In this document: in pieces, positions 44,089 through 50,629 of the stretch
How positions within the stretch are numbered: position 1 is the stretch's first letter
How the letters are laid out: each line of letters starts with the position of its first letter
Source of the DNA: Fidelibacterota bacterium
GTDB lineage: Bacteria > Fidelibacterota > Marinisomatia > SCGC-AAA003-L08 > GCA-2689995
Assembly (NCBI GenBank): GCA_002689995.1
Contig: NZIV01000033.1
Span: 113,628-164,256, forward strand
Length of the DNA: 50,629 bases
Reading direction: 5' to 3'
The notes under the pieces: model-generated
Told to the model about the DNA's origin: nothing
The model's database searches: none
Seen by the model: only the letters and a program-made list of their open reading frames with translations
Program-made: the position numbers and the translations under genes

Positions 44089-45870
44089 ATGGCTAGGATT
44101 TCTGAACAAACAATTGAACAAATTCGAAGTATTGCCGACATCCAAGATGTTGTAGGTAGATATGTACAATTAAAAAAACGTGGGAAAAATTGGTTTGCCC
44201 CCTGTCCTTTTCACAATGAAAAAACTGGTAGCTTTTCAATAAGTCCCGAAAGACAAATGTTTAAATGTTTTGGATGTGGAGTTGGTGGTTCAGTTATAAA
44301 TTTTATTCAAAAAATTGAAAACATTGAATTTGTAGATTCTTTAAAATTTCTCGCAGAAATGTACAATATTGAGATTCAATGGGATGGTATCCCTAATACT
44401 TCTAATAATTTATCTCAACAGATGTATGATATTCATGAAATTACATGGGATTATTACAGAGAATCATTGAAAAAATCTAAAGTATATCAGCATTATTTAG
44501 AAAATGAAAGAGGGTTATCAAAAGATATAATTAGAGAGTTTCAGCTCGGATTAGCACCTAATAATTGGCAAGGTTTATTAGATATTTTAAGAGAAAAAAA
44601 ATTTTCTTCAGAGGCTATTAAAGAGTCAGGATTGATAATTTCAGGTGAAAAAGGTTTTTTTGATCGATTTCGAAATAGAGTTATGTTTTCATTAATAAAT
44701 GAACGAAATAAAATTTGTGGGTTTGCAGGAAGATCTATTGACCCAAAAGACCATGCAAAATACATGAATTCTCCAGAGTCTCCTATTTACCACAAAAGTA
44801 ATTTCCTTTATGGATTAAATAAATCAAAGAATTTTATATCGAAAACAGATAAAATTTTAGTAGTTGAGGGATACTTAGATTTTCTTCAATTATATCAAAA
44901 TGATTTTAAGCATACCGTTGCTGTTTCAGGCACTGCATTTACCCAACAGCATGCTCGAAAATTAAAAAGATATTCAGAAAATATAATTTTAGTATTTGAT
45001 GGAGATTCGGCTGGAATAAATGCTGCTATTCGATCAGGATTCACTTTAACATTAGAAGGAATTTTACCAAAAATAGCTGAACTCCCTATAGGTTTAGACC
45101 CTGATGATATGATGCGAGAAGGCAAAAAAAAAGAAATCAATGATTTATTTAAAGAAGCCCTTCCATTGCTTGAATTTCAATTTAAACATTTTAATGGTGG
45201 TACTGATACTCCTCAAAATTTAAATAAATTTTTAAGAAGTTCATTGTTAGATATATCAAAAATTGATGATCCAATTTTTAGAGAAATTATGTTGAAAGAA
45301 TTAGCAGAAATCACAAAAATACGTGAAGAAAATTTGTATGAAAAATTATCACTTCTCTTAAAAAGAAATATTAATCGACAGCCTAAAAAAATAATAAAAA
45401 AAACAGAAACAATAATAAAAGTAGGAGAGTCGAGAAGAGATAAAATTGAAAAAGAGATTATTCAGCTGTGTTTTGCTAAAGATGAAAAAATAAGAAATCT
45501 TTTGTATAATTATGTTGAAATTGATTGGTTTAAAAATTCATATTATAAAACTATTTATAAAAATGTTTTTATTCATTTAAAGGGTGAACTCGCACCAGAT
45601 GCAAATATAGTTATGGATAGATTAGAAGAAAAAGAAAGAGCAAATCTCAGTAAGTCGATTTTTGAATTAGATTTAAAGAATCCAACAATAAAATTAGCAA
45701 TTGACTGTATGATTGGACTAGAGAAACATGATTTAAGATCTACTCAAAGAGCTATGCAAGAAAAACTCAAGGATAATATTAATACAAGTGATTCACTGAA
45801 AATCCTCCAAAAAATATCAGAAATTAGATTAAAAATAAATGATATTAAAGATAAGTATATCGATATTTAA
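44089..45870 (+). CDS. dnaG: DNA primase
   Basis: The 593-residue protein makes RNA primers for replication. It has a CHC2 zinc finger (C39, H42, C60, C63), the RNA polymerase domain with YHKSNFLYGLNKSKNFI, and the TOPRIM core with E260 in VVEGYLDFLQL and D304-x-D306 in VFDGDSAG. A less conserved C-terminal helicase-binding region (about 430-593) follows. Length and motifs are normal for DnaG. No Shine-Dalgarno site is evident before the ATG. It stands alone between a minus-strand sugar dehydrogenase and the DUF1028 gene, and the usual neighbours rpsU and rpoD are not here. Confidence 0.97.
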   Translation: MARISEQTIEQIRSIADIQDVVGRYVQLKKRGKNWFAPCPFHNEKTGSFSISPERQMFKCFGCGVGGSVINFIQKIENIEFVDSLKFLAEMYNIEIQWDGIPNTSNNLSQQMYDIHEITWDYYRESLKKSKVYQHYLENERGLSKDIIREFQLGLAPNNWQGLLDILREKKFSSEAIKESGLIISGEKGFFDRFRNRVMFSLINERNKICGFAGRSIDPKDHAKYMNSPESPIYHKSNFLYGLNKSKNFISKTDKILVVEGYLDFLQLYQNDFKHTVAVSGTAFTQQHARKLKRYSENIILVFDGDSAGINAAIRSGFTLTLEGILPKIAELPIGLDPDDMMREGKKKEINDLFKEALPLLEFQFKHFNGGTDTPQNLNKFLRSSLLDISKIDDPIFREIMLKELAEITKIREENLYEKLSLLLKRNINRQPKKIIKKTETIIKVGESRRDKIEKEIIQLCFAKDEKIRNLLYNYVEIDWFKNSYYKTIYKNVFIHLKGELAPDANIVMDRLEEKERANLSKSIFELDLKNPTIKLAIDCMIGLEKHDLRSTQRAMQEKLKDNINTSDSLKILQKISEIRLKINDIKDKYIDI

Positions 45871-45958
45871 TTAACTAAATATCAATTAAGTGATTTTCTA
45901 TTTATTTAATAACAATTCTTATATTTTTATTTAAAAAATAAAAAATTTAAAGGTAAAA

Positions 45959-46849
45959 ATGTATATATTCTTATTACTTATTTTATTTCAAATTAGTTAT
46001 AACCAAGACACATTTTCAATAGTTGCTGTAAATCCTTATACTGGTGAAATTGGTAGTGCTGGAGCATCCTGTATTTCTGGCTCTATAATTATTAGTGATA
46101 TACATCCTGGTCATGGAGCAATACACACTCAATCATTTTGGTTAGCATATAATCAGAATCTTGCTTCAAATTATATGGAATTAAATTATACACCTGAACA
46201 AATCATAGACTCATTAGTTACTAATGACTCACAAAATAATCCATCAATTAGACAGTATGGCGCAGTAGATTTGATTGATGGAGGTAGAAGTGCTGCATTT
46301 ACAGGTGAAAATTGTTATGACTACAAAGGACATATTACTGGACCAAATTATGCTATTCAAGGCAATATTTTATTAGGTACAGAAATTCTTATACAAATGA
46401 AAGAAAACTTTTTAAACACAGAAGGTACCTTTTCTGAAAAGATAATGGCATCACTACAAGGAGCAAATATTCCAGGTGCAGATATTAGATGCCTACAAAA
46501 TGGGACTTCATCACTTTCTGCATTTATCCGAATAGCTTACCCCAATGATAGTCCAAATAATTTAATCCTTGATTTAAACATAAGTAATACAAATAATGGA
46601 ATAGAACCAATTGATATACTACAAAATCAATTTCAAAATTGGAACAATCAACAACCTGAAATTTATTATGGTGATTTAAATGATGATGATTTAGTAAATA
46701 TTTCAGATATTTTACTAATGATTAGTAATATTACTTCAGATAATCTACTTTCAATTCACGCTCTATATTCGGCTGATTTGAATAAAGATTCAAATCTCAA
46801 TATTCAAGATATAATACTTACTCTTTATATTATTTTAGGTAATAATTAA
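45959..46849 (+). CDS. Secreted DUF1028 protein with C-terminal dockerin-like repeats
   Basis: The 296-residue protein has a signal peptide (about 1-16) and then a DUF1028 domain: TFSIVAVNPYTGEIGSAGASC, HTQSFWLAY, YGAVDLIDGGRSAAFTG and GPNYAIQGNILLG. This is an Ntn-hydrolase-like fold of unknown activity. Residues 238-296 form two EF-hand-like dockerin repeats, GDLNDDDLVNISDI (238-251) and ADLNKDSNLNIQDI (272-285). The start has AAAGGT just upstream. No cohesin or cellulosome scaffold is encoded nearby, so the dockerin tail may serve as a Ca2+-binding cell-surface or sorting module. The catalytic role is uncertain. Confidence 0.82.
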   Translation: MYIFLLLILFQISYNQDTFSIVAVNPYTGEIGSAGASCISGSIIISDIHPGHGAIHTQSFWLAYNQNLASNYMELNYTPEQIIDSLVTNDSQNNPSIRQYGAVDLIDGGRSAAFTGENCYDYKGHITGPNYAIQGNILLGTEILIQMKENFLNTEGTFSEKIMASLQGANIPGADIRCLQNGTSSLSAFIRIAYPNDSPNNLILDLNISNTNNGIEPIDILQNQFQNWNNQQPEIYYGDLNDDDLVNISDILLMISNITSDNLLSIHALYSADLNKDSNLNIQDIILTLYIILGNN

Positions 46850-46914
46850 TTTATAAAATTCGATTCAAAAATATCGATAAAATCAAATTATCATCGTTGA
46901 TTGTCTTTTAAAAA

Positions 46915-47682
46915 TTAATTAATACATTCAATTTTTCTTTGATAGCCAATATATTTTTTTGAAATACACTTAGGATATGGCGGACAGAACGCATTATTTG
47001 CTAAATAATCTTTATTATTATTAAAAAAACTCAACTCTAATTCACAAATAAAGCCAGGTATAATACCACTTAACTTATTATTTCCTAAGTATAATGTATT
47101 TAATTTTGATAAATCTTTGATAGTATTAGGGATTTTTCCTGTAAAATTATTATTATTTAAATATAAACGTTTTAAATTTACTAAATCACCTAATTCTCTA
47201 GGAATAGGACCTGTCAGTCTATTATAGGATAGTGTTAAATTTTCTAATTTATTCAATTTGCCTATTTCTTTAGGAATATTTCCAATTAAGTTAGCCTTAT
47301 AAAGTCGTATTTCTGTTAAATTAATTAACTCACCTATTTCTTTAGGAATATTTTTCCCTGAGAGTTCTTTTTTACCAAGATTCAGTTTAAAAGTGTTTTT
47401 TATATTGAAGCACTTACCCCATAAACTAACATTTTCATTATTACAGCTACCTCCGCAATCTATATTATGTATATCATCACCACCACAAACACCTGAGCAG
47501 TCTAATTCAGCAATACACTCGCCATTACAATTGTGATTTTGTTTCGGATAAACACAACTATCATCATTTAATTCTGCTAATAAATCATAATTACATGCAC
47601 TATAGTCCATACAGCCAGTTTTCTTTTTTGTACATGATGGATGTATTACTAAAAAAAAAATTATTAATATATATTTTTTCAT
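46915..47682 (-). CDS. Secreted Cys-rich leucine-rich-repeat protein
   Basis: The 255-residue protein has a hydrophobic signal with a cysteine near residue 17 (possible lipoprotein). A Cys-rich segment (about 20-90) follows with GCMDYSACNYD, DDSCVYPKQNHNC and DCSGVCGGDD. Four to five plant-type LRR units (about 120-215) of the form L-x-x-L-x-L-x-x-N-x-L-x-G-x-IP complete it. The C-terminus has further cysteines. Such extracellular LRRs usually bind other proteins or surfaces. The Cys blocks are a known signature of secreted proteins in marine FCB bacteria, here inferred from recall. It starts 24 bases after the TonB receptor stop, so the two may be cotranscribed. Confidence 0.8.
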   Translation of the reverse strand: MKKYILIIFFLVIHPSCTKKKTGCMDYSACNYDLLAELNDDSCVYPKQNHNCNGECIAELDCSGVCGGDDIHNIDCGGSCNNENVSLWGKCFNIKNTFKLNLGKKELSGKNIPKEIGELINLTEIRLYKANLIGNIPKEIGKLNKLENLTLSYNRLTGPIPRELGDLVNLKRLYLNNNNFTGKIPNTIKDLSKLNTLYLGNNKLSGIIPGFICELELSFFNNNKDYLANNAFCPPYPKCISKKYIGYQRKIECIN

Positions 47683-47706
47683 TATTGAATATTTATATTA
47701 ATAATA

Positions 47707-50628
47707 TTATTTAATCAGAACATCATACTCAAGTGTTAAATAATATGTTGAGCCAATTTCTTGTGCATTTACAGTAGCTTTATAAGGTCTATTCAGTAAG
47801 TTATTAATGCCTGTTTTAAATAATAAATTATATTTTGGTAATATGTATGATATTTGTGCATCAAGATTAAGAAGTTCCTTAATTTCTTCAACTCCATGAT
47901 AAAGATAGCTGTCAAAATAGTATTTTTCAGCATATCTACCCGTTAATGAATAACCAATATTATTTAATAGCTTTGGATGTTTTAATGAGAATTTTAGTCT
48001 ATTTTTTGGTCTTGATATACCAACATAACCATTTTGGGCACCTATATTAACAATATTCCTGACACCTATATCATCAATATAATCATAACTTCCCGATATT
48101 ATCATTCCATTATCAAAATTATATGATAAGCTAAGTGATGCACCGTGAATTGTCTCTTTATTATCTTTACTATGACTAAATATATAGTAATACATACCAG
48201 GATCCCAGCCAGTATAAACTCCTGGTATATCAATATATTGAACTTCATCAGGATTAAAACCCCAGTTTCCATCATCCCTCATATTTGTTCTATGGTTATA
48301 AAAGTAATTAACATCAATGTAAATATTTTTATTTAGTAGACCTTTATATCCAAATTCATATGAAATTAATTCTTCAGCTGATGGATAGCTAACAAAATGA
48401 TGTGTAGTATCTGTGAAAACATCATTCCATAATCCGTTACCATTTGTATCTATAAAGTCTTCTCCCTCATCCCAAATACCATTACCATTCTGATCAATAT
48501 ATTCTTCGGCAACAAGGTTAAATTTAACCAAATTAGTACGTAAATTTTCTAAACCTAGTCGTTTTAAATTGCTTTTTGAACCTCCAACAGCAGTGAAAGA
48601 TGTTTGACCAACATTTAAATAACACCAATATGAGCTTGGATTTAAATATCCTTTTTGTGCTGAAAATCGAAGGAATTGGTCCTCTTTTATTTTAAATACT
48701 GAAGAAAAACTAGGCGATATATTAGTTTTAAATAAATCACTAAAATCTATTCTTAATGCACCTTGTAGTTTAACTTTTTCGTTTGATAACCATTTAGAAG
48801 ATTGTGCAAATAAGGCATACTCCCATGGCTCGATTTCACCATGTTGGTTAACAATATCTTCTGTATTACTAATTAACCTATGTGCTTTTAATGAGTATTG
48901 TCTAAAATTACCACCAAATTGCAATCCAGCATATTTAAATATGTCAGTCGCATCATAAATAAATTCAAAATTAGTAAAACTATTTGAACCTTCACGCCAT
49001 ATATCATCTTGTTCTGAAATAATATATTGTTCAAATAATTCGTTAAATAAACTTGTATTTGGCTCAACTCTAGCATGATAATTAGACGAGTCTTGACCAA
49101 CTGTAGCATCGCTATCCGCATATAATCTAGCATCATCATGGTTATTTGGTTCATATTCATGATTTAAATTCAGTGTATCTCCATTATTATCCACATACCA
49201 ACCCCTATATGCTGCAAGATAATCTTGATACCAAACATCATTAGGCTTTGAATATTCTTGCAAAAATATAGCTAGTTCACGTAAGTCGTATTCTCTAATA
49301 TCTTTATAATTTAAAAAAGGATTACGCTCATTATATGTGTACAATCTCGTCATCCAATTTGAACCTGTCAAGTTTATACTATGATTATATCCACCACCCC
49401 CATTGTTAAATAAATTTGTTACCTGAGTCCGCATAAAAGTACCCCATCCACCTTTGAAATCATAGGTGATTTCAGTATTATCTGTAATCTTATATCTAAA
49501 AGATGTATTAATCTTTGTATTATGAACTTTATCTGTAAATAAATTACTTGTCAAATAACCTGTTCGTGCTATTGGAATAGTTATTGTATTATCTATATAT
49601 CCTCCAAATAACGCAATTGTATTTAACTCTATATCATCTCCTGTGTAATTGGTTAAGTTATATTTACTATATTCTTGATCGATACTTGGCCTAGTATAAA
49701 TTTTTTCCTTTGGAGTAGTCCACTCTGTCGCTCTTTTGTCTGATATTGCAATTTTATAAGCAAATTTATCATGACTATTCCCATACCTATATGCTAAATG
49801 CTGAAAAGGTGTAGTTGGTGAACCTTCTTTAGTATTAAAACCTGTTTTAATCTGAAAACTACTCCCCTTGTAAAACCATGGAGTTTTAGATGTAATTAAA
49901 ATCATTCCAGATGTAGAATAAGGCCCATATAAAACAGATGCACCACCATGTAAAAGTTCTATATTCGCAACATCAATCTCTGATAGACCTGAGATATTAC
50001 CTGTTGCATCACCATTCGCAATAGAGTTTGCTTGAACACCATCTACTAATTGAGTGAATGCTCTAACGTCCACAGCACCTTTTCCTCTAACATTAAGTGT
50101 TGTAAATAATGCAGATACTTGCTTTGATTCAACTTCTTTTAAATAATCTAATCCTTCATAAAAATTTAAAGAAGCAGAAATCCGAATATCTCTAATACTA
50201 ACTCTATCTACACTTGCTCCTACTGAAAGATATGATTCTCTTACTCGGGATGGACCAAAAATTGCCATCTTTGAAATGTCAGATAATTTTTGATTTAGCT
50301 GATGTCCTTTTACATCTACTTGTGAACTTGTGATTGATTTAGGCTCTAAATAAAAAGATAAATCAAGATAAAAATCACGCTCAATAGTTCTTTCATCAGA
50401 TTGACCGTCATTTAAATTTAGTTTTTCTAAAAATTGATTTTTTTCACCTGAAATTACATAATCTTTTGATACTTTTTTATAGCCGATAAAATCTATTTCT
50501 AATGTGTACTTTCCTTCTTGAATATTTCCAATAAAGAATTCTCCATTTATATCAGTAGATGTTCCAATATTTGTATCCTTAAGGTATACATTTGCACCAG
50601 GAAGAGGCTCTGAGCTTTCATTATAAAC
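47707..50628 (-). CDS. TonB-dependent outer-membrane receptor, 5' end beyond window
   Basis: The frame is open to the right edge, well beyond the first ATG at 50268. The upstream part encodes an N-terminal carboxypeptidase-regulatory-like (SusC-type) domain: PLPGANVYLKDTNIGT, then STDINGEFFIGNIQEG and LEIDFIGY. The plug domain follows with GKGAVDVRAFTQLVDGVQ and VANIELLHGGASVLYGP, then a 22-strand-type barrel ending FKTGINNLLNRPYKA. Such receptors import large or scarce ligands with energy from TonB. A loop near 48425-48503 carries a DxNxNGxW-type acidic repeat. No SusD homolog is adjacent. The ligand is unknown. Confidence 0.9.
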   Translation of the reverse strand, partial: VYNESSEPLPGANVYLKDTNIGTSTDINGEFFIGNIQEGKYTLEIDFIGYKKVSKDYVISGEKNQFLEKLNLNDGQSDERTIERDFYLDLSFYLEPKSITSSQVDVKGHQLNQKLSDISKMAIFGPSRVRESYLSVGASVDRVSIRDIRISASLNFYEGLDYLKEVESKQVSALFTTLNVRGKGAVDVRAFTQLVDGVQANSIANGDATGNISGLSEIDVANIELLHGGASVLYGPYSTSGMILITSKTPWFYKGSSFQIKTGFNTKEGSPTTPFQHLAYRYGNSHDKFAYKIAISDKRATEWTTPKEKIYTRPSIDQEYSKYNLTNYTGDDIELNTIALFGGYIDNTITIPIARTGYLTSNLFTDKVHNTKINTSFRYKITDNTEITYDFKGGWGTFMRTQVTNLFNNGGGGYNHSINLTGSNWMTRLYTYNERNPFLNYKDIREYDLRELAIFLQEYSKPNDVWYQDYLAAYRGWYVDNNGDTLNLNHEYEPNNHDDARLYADSDATVGQDSSNYHARVEPNTSLFNELFEQYIISEQDDIWREGSNSFTNFEFIYDATDIFKYAGLQFGGNFRQYSLKAHRLISNTEDIVNQHGEIEPWEYALFAQSSKWLSNEKVKLQGALRIDFSDLFKTNISPSFSSVFKIKEDQFLRFSAQKGYLNPSSYWCYLNVGQTSFTAVGGSKSNLKRLGLENLRTNLVKFNLVAEEYIDQNGNGIWDEGEDFIDTNGNGLWNDVFTDTTHHFVSYPSAEELISYEFGYKGLLNKNIYIDVNYFYNHRTNMRDDGNWGFNPDEVQYIDIPGVYTGWDPGMYYYIFSHSKDNKETIHGASLSLSYNFDNGMIISGSYDYIDDIGVRNIVNIGAQNGYVGISRPKNRLKFSLKHPKLLNNIGYSLTGRYAEKYYFDSYLYHGVEEIKELLNLDAQISYILPKYNLLFKTGINNLLNRPYKATVNAQEIGSTYYLTLEYDVLIK

Positions 50629-50629
50629 T

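Noticed and set aside
48888-49160. 90-codon minus-strand ORF inside the TonB receptor
   Set aside because: Out of frame with the receptor, Met-rich low-complexity shadow, no ribosome site.
1-50629. CRISPR arrays, insertion sequences, tRNA or rRNA genes
   Set aside because: No regularly spaced repeats, transposase genes, terminal inverted repeats or tRNA-like cloverleaf ends were found while reading the intergenic gaps.

Overview
This is a strongly AT-rich, gene-dense bacterial segment with the standard genetic code (both TAA and TGA end genes, and ATGA overlaps are frequent). The best guess is a marine, free-living member of the FCB group, most likely a Marinimicrobia (SAR406)-type genome. 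The clues are a secreted leucine-rich-repeat protein with GCMDYSACNYD and DCSGVCGGD cysteine motifs, a TonB receptor with NGNG-x-WD-x-GE loops, a dockerin-tailed DUF1028 protein, and true Shine-Dalgarno sites (AGGAGG at 217-222, AGGAG at 32306-32310), which argue against typical Bacteroidota. The taxonomic call is inference. No tRNA, rRNA, CRISPR, insertion sequence or phage gene was recognised.

Layout. 1-3004 (minus): start of a probable xseA, a 31-residue COX24/mS38-like protein, an HU/IHF protein, SppA and an MltD-like transglycosylase. 3111-21059 (minus): a nearly gapless run of about 18 kb that starts after the rpsA terminator. It reads tsaD, a von Willebrand A membrane protein, rfbB-rfbA-rfbC, then a Wzx/Wzy-type surface polysaccharide locus (Wza-like exporter, Wzz-like chain-length protein, Wzx flippase, Wzy polymerase, a GT4 gene broken by an in-frame stop, a GT2, a WecA-like initiating transferase, a Wzi-like barrel), and ends in serS and plsC. 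21132-23654: cmk-rpsA. 23731-28996: an operon of DMT transporter, RND/MMPL exporter, an unusual IlvC-like protein that lacks active-site residues, and a TPR-like protein interrupted at an A11 run. 29113-36395: a trans-sulfuration-type PLP enzyme, htpG, and a three-gene group (SSS symporter, NamZ/DUF1343 muramidase, UMF1-family MFS) that looks like cell-wall sugar scavenging.

36644-42082 is the most unusual neighbourhood. A CaCA Na+/Ca2+ exchanger faces a large membrane protein with a C-terminal TerB-like domain. That protein follows a stand-alone acidic TerB-like protein, which follows a previously uncalled Arg-rich 50-residue ORF; a K+ channel with an RCK domain diverges from it. I read this as a candidate ion- or metal-linked stress module.

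42174-50628: lexA, a PQQ-type sugar dehydrogenase, dnaG, a secreted DUF1028-dockerin protein, the Cys-rich LRR protein, and a TonB-dependent receptor that runs off the right edge.
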